A stretch of 64,000 nt of DNA from Trametes villosa (Eukaryota; Basidiomycota; Agaricomycetes; Polyporales; Polyporaceae): positions 4,550,001 through 4,614,000 of the forward strand of contig PUDQ02000001.1 in assembly GCA_002964805.2 (NCBI GenBank). Direction: 5' to 3'. Both the position numbers and the translations under genes were made by a program. The notes below the pieces were generated by a model. That model was not told the DNA's origin, did not search any database, and saw only the letters and a list, made by a program, of their open reading frames with translations. How positions within the stretch are numbered: the first letter of the stretch is position 1; each line of letters opens with the position of its first letter. Positions 11,327 through 22,036 of the stretch are shown here, piece by piece.

Positions 11327-12819
11327 AACAGTCCCCGTCTTGACCGCATGGCGGCAGATGGTTTAGAATGCGCTAAGCAGGCTGAGCGGCGCTCGGGGTC
11401 TTTACGAGGTGCATCTTACTGGTAATGTATGCTCGTCCGCATATGTATGCGTCCGTACGTGTGCTGAGGCCTGGACACGCACCTTCGGTAATTGAGAGCG
11501 GTACGCTTTTTGTTCCTGGATCGTTTGTCGCCATTGTGTACAGAAGACGTACAAGACTTCAAGATGTGGACAGCGCCTTCTGCAAGTTGCAATTGGTCGC
11601 GCTGAGGTTGTTAGCGATAGTTCTGCGACTATAACGAGCGCTGTCAGCCTGTCGTGCCAGTCTCGGGGATCCCGGACGCGCTACACAACGTACAGAGAGG
11701 TTAGCTTTACTAGACGGGCCGTGTACTGAACAAGGGCGTGGGCGTTGTGGAGAGGTTTGGACAAGTTCGCAAATCGCCTTTTCGGGCGGACCCCTTCCTA
11801 ATCTCGGCCATTGCCGCCCGTGGGTGTAAGCCCTAACCACGCCGCGCCCCCGCATTCAGTCCTCCCATTCAGCGGGGCAGGAGAAGCACTGATCCCGCAT
11901 GTATCTATACCAGGAACCACGTAGCACGGGCGTGAATACAGCGGCTGCAGTCCTTGGGTGCACATGTGCATGCGTGCGTGCTGGCAGGAAGCCAGCGGGA
12001 AACGCTATGTTGCACTAACCTTATGTTCAGGCCCGAGCCTGAACCCTACCGCTACCTCTGCTCAGATCGACCCGCGAGTTGAGGACGACGATCCGGCTCG
12101 ACGGCCCACTCCCGAGCACCCTACATCGATGTTAGCCTCCAGCTGGCGAGGAAGCGGGCGAGGTACAGGGCAGCGGGCAGCGGGCACGGGTCGGGCCAGC
12201 CTCCACCAGACACGCGCGGTCAACGAGTTCGAGTCCGTCGGAGCGGGTCCGCTAAGAATACAGCATTCGAAAGACGTGGCGGCCGCCTCCGCACCTCCGG
12301 GTCGTAGGTAAAGTACTAGTAGAGCGTAGGTGGAGCTAGGGGCAAATGAAGCCGGACAACAGCGAGGAAGACAGTAAGGAGGGTGCGGGCGTACGAGTCG
12401 CGTAGTAGTGGCGTAGTGAGCGAGAGTGTCGAGAAACCAGGGAAAACATGTGCATAGCCAACGGTACGTATATAATACAGCCGGCCGCGCGGGCGGTCAG
12501 CAGGGCGCGCGCGTCCGGGGATAAACAAGGGAGAGCACGGCGGACAGAGGCACTACTACAGGGGGCGGATACAGGGGTACATCCACTAAGATAGCATGGG
12601 GAAGATCGTCGAACCGTCCGGGAGCCTGTTCCGAGCAGCAGCTCATCATCGTTCCGCTCCCCCGACGTCAGGCTCGAGAAGGCAAGCACACGGGCAAAGC
12701 GGACAGTGTCTGCATCGACAGGCCCCGGCGGCAGCCCTCAGGCCGCGGGCCACAGGGAATCAGCTGCTAACAGGCACCGCGACCGCGGCCGTGGCGGCAG
12801 CGGGGGTGCCCGGCACGTC
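11327..12819. other. Intergenic, no gene recognised
   Basis: About 1.5 kb between the Aos1 gene and the 3' end of the Zn2Cys6 gene. A TATA-like run lies near 12467-12476 but no start codon context follows it. Open frames (for example 11958-12311 plus and 12336-12689 minus) have no motif, no splice pattern and no family resemblance that I can see. Confidence 0.35.
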
Positions 12820-15800
12820 TTAGTTGCCCATCAGTGGCATGCCGGTGTCGCTGGCCATGCCGTCCCGGTCGTCGTCCAGCCTACAGCACGATCGTCAATG
12901 TCAGTGTCTCGAGCGTTCGAGCCTCGGCGCGGGAGAACCGGACGTACAGGTAGTTGCGTTCGATCTCCGACAGGATGGAGAGGAAGTCCCCTGGAGAGAA
13001 GCACGGCGGTCAGCACCGAGCGACACAGCGCGAGGCGGAAGGAACGGGAGGAGGTCGGAGCCGAGGGCGAGTGGAGTGCAGGCGGGGGGGCGCGGTGGGG
13101 TAGGAGGCGGAACCGTTAGACTCACAGAGATACGCGTGCGCGCGCGCCGCAGAAGCGGGCGCAGTCTCCGCCTTCCGGACAGCGTCCAGGAGCGTCGACG
13201 CGACGAATCGGACCTTGTGGACCTATCATACCGGCGCCGCCCCACGCCCCCGTCAGCGCACGCTTCCAGCGGAATCAGAAGCGCTGATCTGCTCACCAAC
13301 GAAGGCCCGTTCGTGGCAATCGACTGAATGGGGATGCTGCGGGGGCAATGGGCATTATTGTAAGCTGCCTGCTCGCGGGCCACGGTGTGGGGGGCCGCGC
13401 CGACGAACCTATGCAGGATGTTGAGAAGGTCGCTCGCGACCGCTTCTCTGTCTTCGGCCACCCGCCGCTCGTCCACGCTCCCTTGGAGCGACGTGATCAA
13501 CTCGTCGCGGTACTGTTCAATCACGAAGCGGACCAATTGCTAGCGAGGCGAGAAGGCCATCAGCAACTCAGCTCCGAGCCTCGACCACCGGCCGGGGCAT
13601 GATGGGCGGGGATGGCGTGCGCACCTGGGTGACATACAGGTTCGCCTGCATCACGAGGAACGGGTTCAGGGCGTTCGCGCGCGACGCGTTCGGGTTGTCG
13701 AAGAAGTCTTTGACCTCGGTGAACGCCGCCTGTCGGAACCCGGCCCCGCCGTACTCGGGCGGGAGCTGTGACTGCGAGTGTGCCTGCTTGAGCCGCAGCG
13801 GCTCTGGCGCGTGCGCGAGCGCCGCGACGATGCGGGAGTGCAGGGCCTGCACCTCCTCGAGGCGTGCTGTGAGGAATTGCCCTTGGGGTGGGGACCGCTT
13901 GTCGACCCGGATTCGCACGAGGATCTCGCCGAGGAGCGCGAAAATGCGCGAGATGTAGTTGAGGCCGGAGACAAGGGCGGTCTTCCCGTGCGGCTGCGGG
14001 AGGTATGCGCTCGGCGTGATGCTGCGAGCGTGCCGGGGCGACGGGGGCAGACACGCGCGGCGAAGAAGCGGTGAATACTCGGGCTCGCGCTCGACAGGCG
14101 TGACCACTCACTATTCGTCGTCGAGCTCCCGTGGAAAATTGCACGTGGTGTCCTCATCTCGGAGGCAGATCGGGCGGCCAAGAAGGATTGACATGGATTT
14201 ATCCGCTACGGTGAGAAAAGGGCGTCAGCATCGATCAGGATAGAGTTTTTCCGGGAGATCAGCTCTCGCCGGCCAATCGAAAAATCGGGCTGCTTACCCC
14301 CAAATAGTAACCAGAACGTCCTTCGACGGACTTCGCACTCGATGAGGTCGAGTCCTTCGTACGAGGACTCCTCGTGCATGCGTAGGGTGACTGCGATGTG
14401 CGCGGCCTCCCCAAAGGCCGCGTGTTGCGTTGCATCGTGGCCTTCGCAGAAATGGTACACGCAGTCACTGGGTAAAACGGGTGTGAGCGGTCACGAGACG
14501 TCATGAGAGCACTGCAGGTATTTCAGGTACTCACAAGTACCGAATGACGACGTGCATGGACGTGGGCGGGTCGTATGAGGCGACGGAAATGTGCCGACTC
14601 GCCTCATGACAGGTCTGGGCGAGCTTGCGGACAGCGTGGCGTTCCATAGGCAGGTAGGACCGAGGTACCTGGACAAGGGTTGATGCCACCGTTGACATCA
14701 CCAGCGCGAAAAATAGCGGGTCGCGTTCCTCTCGCCGGGAGTGGACGTCAGCCATGAAGGAAGGCTTGTGTACGCACGGCGTGAGGGGGTATACGAAGTC
14801 GAAGAAGAGGGCGATAATGAGAAGCATGGTATCACGGGGTGCGACGTCTTCAAGCCGGTGTGGCCGGTAGTAGTACGACAGTGGGGGTATAGCGGTTGGA
14901 GGGAGGACGGAGAGGGCCTGGTGCTGCTTGTACGACCAGTTGTGGAGGGGATACGTACTGAACTGGTCCGTTGGCGAGCCGTACTGCTGCGGGTCCTCCG
15001 TGCGGGGTGGCGAGCGCGACAGACCGTTCGTCATCTCGGGCATGCGAGAGTTGCCAAACGAGTTGGGAACGGACATGGACAGTGGCGGGAACTGCGAGTG
15101 GAACCCATCCGCCGCGATGGGGTAGCGCGAGGGCGGGAGCGCAGCGGAGTGGATGGACTGCACTGGGCTCAGGGACTGGTCCAAGAAGGACGGCACCTGC
15201 GAAGAGGGGGAGAGGGCCGACTGGGTGGGACTGGCGGCGCCCTGGGATGTCGCGCGCGGAGACTGTGGGTGCTCGGTACCATTTCCATTTTCCTGCTGAG
15301 CGGCGGCCGCTGCTGCGGCTGCCTCCTGCAAGCGGCGGAGGTACCTGGGGCGCACGCGTGGCGTGTTTGGTACCGCAAGCGTGCATGGACGTGGCTATAT
15401 GCTACTCACAGGTTGGGTGGCCCCCTCTTCTTGGGCTGATAGTCGTAGGTGCAGGGGATGCCGAGGGTGATGCAGTGCTTGCAGGAGCCCTTCGGGTCGT
15501 CTGGATTCTCGCGGGCGCACCTCACCTTGCGCGCACGACAAGCATCGCAGCCTGGTGGAGGTTGTCAGAGGGCGCGGCGGCGCGCGGGAGGGGCGGGCGA
15601 GACTGACTCTGTGATTGCCGCCTAGAGAGGGGTAGAACGCGTCTTGTCAGCGGCATGCTTGGAAGAAGAGAGAGAAAAGCACAACATGGCGAAGCGGGCT
15701 GTGGCGAAGAAAGGGAAGTGCGAGGGGCGGACGCGGGGTAGAAGTTCAGGAGATGACGGAGGGAGGATGCAGATGCGGGGAGGACGCGAGGAAGGGGATG

Positions 15801-15940
15801 AAAGGGGAGCGGGGAAAGCTCGGGGAAAGCGTCACTGACTTTCTCTTGATCTTGCTGTTTTCGGACGCGTCCTTGGGAGAGGGGTCGTCAGAAGGGGGTG
15901 TGGGCGAGTTTGGTTCTTTTTTTGTACGAGCAGAGGGCAT
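12820..15940 (-). CDS. Zn2Cys6 fungal transcription factor
   Basis: The DNA-binding domain lies near 15550-15410: CDACRARKVRCARENPDD, then CKHC and the tail PCTYDYQPKKRGPPN, with the six cysteines of a binuclear zinc cluster. A poly-Ala/Gln and Ser/Pro-rich linker follows (15355-15000). Then comes the helical 'fungal-specific transcription factor' region: DTMLLIIALFFDFVYPLTPCVHKPSF, AAHIAVTLRMHEES, ECEVRRRTFWLLFG. More helices run to 13570 and 13440. The last exon ends LLDDDRDGMASDTGMPLMGN at 12820, reached through a 67-nt GT/AG intron. The proposed start (MPSARTKKEPNSPTPPSDD, 15940) opens a short exon; the tiny exon joining it to the zinc cluster is not resolved. It should act as a nuclear regulator. 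The target pathway is unknown and no obvious cluster surrounds it. Confidence 0.82.
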
Positions 15941-17060
15941 GGTCGAGGGAAGGGCGGCGGAGGCAGGGACGGGCGTGGGTGCGGGCTGGGCGTGGGCGTG
16001 AGCGCGGGCGCGGGGGAGGGGAACGGCGGAGCGGAGGCGCTGCTGATCGAGCGCGGGGAAACAGCCTTTCGCTCGCGGGGGTGGAGGCGAACGCGGGTGC
16101 GGGTGCGGGGTCGGGCAGCAGGCGAGTGTCCGTCAAGAGCAGGAGCTATAACGCCTGCGGCTAGCCGGGCTGTTCGCGAAGAGGCAGGAGGACAGACTCT
16201 CGGGCGCGGGCGAGAATCCGCCCCGCTGATTTTGAACCGAGCCATTTGTTTGTCCGCGTCTTGTTGATTTCCTGCGCGATTTCGACATGTCCTTTCTCGC
16301 CCATATCCCCAGATCTCGCCCGGCGCGGCACCTTTCCCAATCCAGCACTCTTCTCCTCCTCCCCGGCTGCCCCCCTCGCCCACTCGCCCAGCAACGCCCT
16401 CCGTCACGGGTCCCTCTTTCCGCCCGCCCGGCCAAACCCCGGCCCTTCTCCCGAGCCCGCGCCCCGGGGCCCGGCCTGCCTTTCGAGGCGATCTCTATCT
16501 CAATCAAAGTTATCGGCCCATGCTGGCCCTCGCCCTTCTCCGTCCGACAAACGCTCTCATGCGCTCGCCCTCCCCCACCAGCGCATGTCTTCAAATGTCC
16601 CCTCGCCTTCGATTAGTACTCTATTACGACACCCCCGTCGCCCAGTCCATACCGTAGTTACAGCCAATCGTCTCCGTCCTTCTCCCACCTCCTCCCCGCA
16701 CCCAGCCACGCTCGCCCACTCGCGCGCCCACCGCACCGTACCGTGCCTCGAACCCATCCCTCCCATTCCAATGCCATGCCCTCGTCATACCCGCCGCGGC
16801 GTCTCTTGTCAGAAGCACGCTTCCCCGCCCACGTGAACGACGACCATCAGCCCCCCGTCCTCCTGCACGCCCGGGACAGCCAAGCCCCAGAACCGAGGCG
16901 TCCTGCCACGCGCAGCGGGCGATGGTCGTCCCCGCATGACCCCCAGCGTCTTCGCCGCGCGCCCGACGAGGTGCGCGCCAGCAGGCCGTCGCCCCGTGAC
17001 GATGCGCGCTGCACCCGGCTTCGATCGGAACGTCCACGAGGATCACCCGCCTCGGTCCCT
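15941..17060. other. Upstream region of the zinc-cluster gene
   Basis: About 1.1 kb. In the minus orientation it is long and pyrimidine-rich (C/T runs near 15950-16100 and 16300-16500 on one strand or the other), which fits a fungal 5' leader/promoter. Open frames here are low-complexity Pro/Ser/Arg and are not supported as genes. Confidence 0.4.
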
Positions 17061-19895
17061 TTAGCCTTTGCGCGCGCGCCCCGCAGACGCAGCCGCCGCC
17101 AACTCCGCCGTGCTCGGGAGCGTCGGGAGGCGCCGCGCCAGCAAGAACGCGTCCGCCGGGTAGCCCAGCTCGTACAGCATCGTCGTCGCTAGCTCCGGCC
17201 GCATCCAGCTGTCGTACATGTGGTCGCGCACGAGCCGCGCGATCGACCCGCGGAGGCGCGTCTGCGTGTTGTCTTGCATGTCGACCTTGTTCTTGACGTA
17301 TCGCTGCCAGAACTTGAACGCCTTGATGGGGTTGTCTGCTTGGAGGGCGGCGACGATGCAGTCCTTGCCGATGTTGGGCGTGGGCCTGTGCCCCTGGTCG
17401 AGCATCATGTTCACGATGTCCTGCGCGTACTGGAGTCGAGCCTGCGGTGATGTGCTCTCTGCAACCTTGCCAGAGACGGTCGCGTGCAGGAGGGAGGCTA
17501 GAGTCTTGAAGGAGAGTCCCTCTATACCAGCGTCCTTCGCCCTCTGGATGAGCGTGCTGACCAGAGTCGTGTCGCCATGATGCGCCGCCCAGTGGATGAC
17601 CGTCCCGTACGACACCGTGTCGGGATTGATGGCCGCCGTCTCCATCTTCAGGATGTACTCCGCGCCCGCGGCGGGGTCCCTACGCGAGACCATAGCGAGC
17701 GCGATGTTGATGTCGCGCAGGTCCATCGTCCTGCCGAGCTTCTTCAGGAGCATGAACACCTCCAAGCTCTCGCTGTCGCGCCCGATGATCGACGCGCCGC
17801 GCGCGAGGCTCGTGAGGTCATGGTGCGCCGCGTCCGCGAGCGGGAGCTTTGTCGTGCGGTACGCGTCGTAGACCCGCACGGCGAATGCTCGGAGGTCCGC
17901 CTCGCGCGCGAGCAGCTCCGGGTGGCTCAGCGCGTCCAAGCCCCTGGCCGCCCGCTCGTCCATTCCGCCTTCCGCGTCCTCCGAAGCGTCAGAACCGTCG
18001 CCGGACGGCGGCTCCCCCCCGTCGGGATCTTGCGCGTGCGCGTGCGGGGGCGGGGGAGCAGGCGGCGGTAGCGGTGGAGCATCAGCAGATGCGGGGGGAC
18101 CCTGCCCCTGGGACGGCGTCCGCGGGGAGGCAGTGGCCGGCTGGCTGCCGTCCTGATCGTCCGCCGACGCGCTGTCCTCTAGGTTTTCCCGGTGTGCGCC
18201 CGAGTCGTCGAGAAGCCGCTGCCGCGCCGCTTCCATCGCCTGGTCGGCGACGCGCGCGAAGAGGCTGACCACGCGAAGCATCGTCGGTCCGCTGCCGACG
18301 ACGTACGGCGCCGCGGGCCCGACCGCGTACTGCTCCCAGAGGGCGCGGGCGTGTGTGGCGAGCCCGAGGGCGGCCGTTTGCGCGATGAAGGGCGCGCGAA
18401 CGGGGGGAGAAAGCGGGATGTTCTGCTCGACGACGTCTTGCACGAGGAGGCGGGCGAGGTGGACGTTGCGACTCTTCGTCCCGAGGAAGACCACGAGACG
18501 TAGGAGCGAGGCGTCGCGTGGAGGGGGATACGAGCAGTGTCGAACCCGACGTGAGAGGCGGTAGACGGTCTCAGCGAGCTCGGGCGTGCCGCAGTCGAAC
18601 GCTCCCTGGTAGAACCGGTGTAGAATCTCGTCTGGAATGACATACCCAGGCGCACGCCGCATAAGCAGCGCAATCGCCGAGGCCGCGTTCTCCATGTCTA
18701 TCTGTCGAGGATTTGACAGAGCCTGAGACAACCAGTCTTCCACCAACAGGGTGAGTGGTGGAGAGAACTCGTCCATCGTAGTCACGACGGTGAAGAGGAG
18801 CTTCGAGGCGCGACCAAACCACCCATATCTCAGGCATGTGCGAAATAGGACAGAGAGGGTGACGTAGACGAGGTCCGTGGATGTGAGGTCTGTGTCTTCG
18901 ATTGCCCGGGAGTCGATGAGTTGACGCTCGACCAGAGCCGCCAGGACATCGGAGGCCTTCTTGTCACCTAGCGTGGCAAGACGTACAGCCATCCTGTAGA
19001 GTGGCCACGCTAACCGGGGAACCGCGACACCCCTGTCGGTAGACTCTAGTTCCGCCGTTGAAGCCCAGGACCGAGAGACGAGCGCGCGATCGCCGAGCGC
19101 AGGCAGCTTGTCTAGCAGCAGGGGGACGAGCAAGTGCAGGAGCTCCCGGTCCAGGTCATCCGCCGGATACTGCCACAAAGCTCGCGCGACCGTGGCGCGG
19201 GTGACGGAGTTCAGGTAGCGCAGCTGCTTGTTCCGCTCGATGCAGCGGAGGAGCTCGAGAAAGTCGGCCTTGCTGAGCAGCCGCTTGTGGTTCAGCGTGC
19301 TGAAGAGGATCTCCATAAGCTTGCGCCCGCGTATCTTGCCAGGACGTTTGTCCAGGACGACTATGGCGTCTTCGACGAACATCGGCAGGTACTGGGGCTG
19401 GTCGGTGTGGACGCAGTGCCAGAGGGCGCCGGCGAAGAACTCGGATGATAGTGTGGTGATGGCTCTGACACCGCCCTTGCGCACCGCAAGGTAGATGCCC
19501 AAAGGGTTTTTCCTGAACTTCTCCTTGAACGCTGCAACGTCCTCGGGAGATGACATCGACGGGAGGGCCACCTCGTATTCGTCGTCGTCCTGCTGCTCCG
19601 TTTCCTGCGCGGGTGGTGATGCGTCGGCCTCCTGGGCGAGGACTGGTAATGTGGTGTCAAGGTTGGGCTCGCCAGATGCAAGGGGTGGTGGGGTGACATT
19701 AGAGTCACTCGCTTCAGAGGGAGACGCGTCCTGAGAAACGAGTGGAGGGGTAGGCGTGTGCGTGAGGCGAGCATGTCCAGGGTGTGAGCGGGGGAGGGGT
19801 GGTGTAGCGCGAGCAAGAGCGTTCCGTGTCGTTACAAGGCTCGTGAAGTGTCGCTGTGCAGGAGCTCGCAGCAGATGGTGCCGACAAAAGAACAT
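17061..19895 (-). CDS. Large PPR-like, probably mitochondrial protein (944 aa)
   Basis: One unbroken frame. I start it at 19895 (MFFCRHHLLRAPAQRHF) because this gives an Arg-rich, acid-free amphipathic leader typical of mitochondrial import; the frame stays open upstream to 20075. Pairs of helices resemble pentatricopeptide repeats, best seen at the C-terminal end around INPDTVSYGTVIHWAAHHG and TLVSTLIQRAKDAG. The N-terminal part contains FRKNPLGIYLAVRKGG and other alpha-helical stretches. A Pro/Asp/Ser-rich disordered insert lies about two thirds along (near 18180-17960). PPR proteins bind organellar RNA and act in its processing, stability or translation. The specific fungal orthologue is not identified. 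Alternative: a general helical-repeat protein. Confidence 0.7.
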   Translation of the reverse strand: MFFCRHHLLRAPAQRHFTSLVTTRNALARATPPLPRSHPGHARLTHTPTPPLVSQDASPSEASDSNVTPPPLASGEPNLDTTLPVLAQEADASPPAQETEQQDDDEYEVALPSMSSPEDVAAFKEKFRKNPLGIYLAVRKGGVRAITTLSSEFFAGALWHCVHTDQPQYLPMFVEDAIVVLDKRPGKIRGRKLMEILFSTLNHKRLLSKADFLELLRCIERNKQLRYLNSVTRATVARALWQYPADDLDRELLHLLVPLLLDKLPALGDRALVSRSWASTAELESTDRGVAVPRLAWPLYRMAVRLATLGDKKASDVLAALVERQLIDSRAIEDTDLTSTDLVYVTLSVLFRTCLRYGWFGRASKLLFTVVTTMDEFSPPLTLLVEDWLSQALSNPRQIDMENAASAIALLMRRAPGYVIPDEILHRFYQGAFDCGTPELAETVYRLSRRVRHCSYPPPRDASLLRLVVFLGTKSRNVHLARLLVQDVVEQNIPLSPPVRAPFIAQTAALGLATHARALWEQYAVGPAAPYVVGSGPTMLRVVSLFARVADQAMEAARQRLLDDSGAHRENLEDSASADDQDGSQPATASPRTPSQGQGPPASADAPPLPPPAPPPPHAHAQDPDGGEPPSGDGSDASEDAEGGMDERAARGLDALSHPELLAREADLRAFAVRVYDAYRTTKLPLADAAHHDLTSLARGASIIGRDSESLEVFMLLKKLGRTMDLRDINIALAMVSRRDPAAGAEYILKMETAAINPDTVSYGTVIHWAAHHGDTTLVSTLIQRAKDAGIEGLSFKTLASLLHATVSGKVAESTSPQARLQYAQDIVNMMLDQGHRPTPNIGKDCIVAALQADNPIKAFKFWQRYVKNKVDMQDNTQTRLRGSIARLVRDHMYDSWMRPELATTMLYELGYPADAFLLARRLPTLPSTAELAAAASAGRARKG

Positions 19896-22036
19896 ATAGT
19901 CAACTGTTTCGCGGAAGGCGAACGGCGTCATCATATGTTTTGCGCTGGAGCGAAAAGCGCGACGTACCTCATACCGCGGTTCTACCACCCACTCTAGAAG
20001 GCTACCCGCAGGATTGTCGAGGCGCACGGTGGGAGACAAGGGGCCAGCCGTCGGCGAGCAGTTTTTCGAGCGCAAGTGTCAGCGACGGGAGTTCACGACA
20101 GCACTCGTTTCCGTAGGCGCCCTCCTCAGAAGCCAGCCCACGTGGCTTTCCGGTAATTGCCGCCCATAGATTGGTGGGCCAAAGGCGGGCGCTTCGAACT
20201 TGGTTGAAACCTCCGTGAATGTTTGCCCAACCGCCACGAACGATCCACCGCCAGTCTTGAAGCTTGCTTGGTCTAGTCAATATTAGAGTGACAAATGTTA
20301 GTGCGCCGAGAGGACCTGTGAACGTTCACCACCTCTGCTCCCCCGGTGTTCTAATTCCGACCAAACCTCAATACGCCCAACATCAGGCTCGCGGATCATT
20401 GGTGACAATGGTGTGCACTACTCCCGCTCAGGGCTCGCAATCGCTCGGAGCTCTCGTGAGACTACAATGCCCCGCAGATTCCCACTGCCGCATATACCGG
20501 GCTACTTTCTGTCACTCGTGCTTCAGTCCATCTACGAATCCTCGGATAATCATGAGGTCATGCTCTATCCTTGATTCCCAGAGGTCAGTTGCGCCTATTC
20601 CAACCGCTTCCGAACGAGCTACTTTCCTCTGCAGTCTTCTCCATTCAGTTGATGCCGTTGTGTCATCCATGCCCCAGTCCAGAGCGCCTCTTGCGAACCT
20701 AAGTACCCCGGTTGATCGTGGGTTGAGCGTTGCACCCGCGTCGCGTAGGAACGTACGGAGCCAGTATGTGCAGCACTAGCCGGGTGATGATTAGTCCGCT
20801 AAAATCGTGATGGACTGACACTTGTCGTCCCCCTTCTCGATCGGCGTCCGTAAACCGTGGACATATTGCGTAGGCTCCATCGACAAATGCACCAGTGCGG
20901 AAGGTCATAGGCTGTAGAAATTTCCACCCCGAATCCTTCGCTCTCGGTGCCTTGCATACAAATGCGGCTCCGCAATCCTTAGCCGAGAAGAACTACGACC
21001 TGCTGACCCCAGTCAAGAAGGTCGCCCCACGATCTGCCACGGTTCCGGTTGATGCTCGGAAACACCCTGGGTTCATCGCGGCACGGCGAGTAGCATATGA
21101 ACAACGCCGCATCCGGAGCCGGCGTGAGTGGATGACCCTTGGGAATTTGGTTGAAATGCTGACTTATGACGGTAGATGACCGATGCCGGCTTCTTGCCCT
21201 ATACCGCCGGTGACCTAATGCCTATGTTGAGGGTGCTCGGCGCACTAGGACTATCAGTGCTCTTCTAGTGCCATCTTCAGGCCCTCGGATGGGGTTTATA
21301 TGATATATGGAGAACGACATGTGAGCATCATGTCCACGATCCCTCGCTCCCGTTTTTGCAGGGATCTGTTCTTCTGACGGCCCATTTTGATCATGTCATA
21401 GCGTTCTATTCAAGGGCGCCGGCGTACAGTGTGATCGCAACGGTGATTACGCTTGTACGTTCACTGGCCAGTTCCTCCATTGAGCGAAAGGGCTGACCGC
21501 TCGGACTTGGGAGACCCAAAAGGGATGGCCTGTTTAAAGTACCGGTTAGATCCACCATGAGATTGCCTCAGGGTAATTTTGGGCCCTTTCATTGGATTTC
21601 TCGGCGTTACCTCTCGGCAAGACGCCAACTTGTGAGGCTGGGAGAGGACAGTTTCGTCAATCACTTGAACCTACCGCTGTAGGAATCGCCGAAACTCTTC
21701 CCTTCCTCTAGTGTGTGGGGGCTTGATTACCTAGATTAAGATGCCTATACTACCCTAGAGATCAGAATATACGTTCAGATATGTGACGGCCATTGCTCCG
21801 GTGACCGACTGTCAGCGAGCAGTCGCTCGACGTTCCTAAACACCTTCCTATTCGAGGTGTGCACCGCTCCCGGCGGGACGAAGCATGGGCGCTTGCCACA
21901 TAGCTGCTGCCACACGCGTTCACACCTCCGTGCCACTTCCGCAGCCTCTTCTCGCTTTTCGTTTACTTCACTCCCTTGGGCTCGAAGCTTGCAGCATACA
22001 CTCTGGGAGTCTAGCTGGGCCTCCTGAACGTACATC
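19896..22036. other. 2.1-kb region without a supportable gene
   Basis: This lies between divergent starts (PPR-like gene on minus, GRASP on plus). GC content is visibly lower around 21180-21780. Open frames (20264-20779 plus, 20895-21179 plus, 21775-22101 minus) show no domain. The last of these has a charged, coding-like composition but would overlap the GRASP start on the other strand. It could be degraded sequence plus promoters. Confidence 0.35.

Noticed and set aside
12901..13536. 211-aa minus-strand frame taken as one exon
   Set aside because: Only its first part (VIEQYRDELITSLQGS to LLNILHR) is coding in the zinc-cluster gene. The rest is intron, and the true last exons are in another frame.
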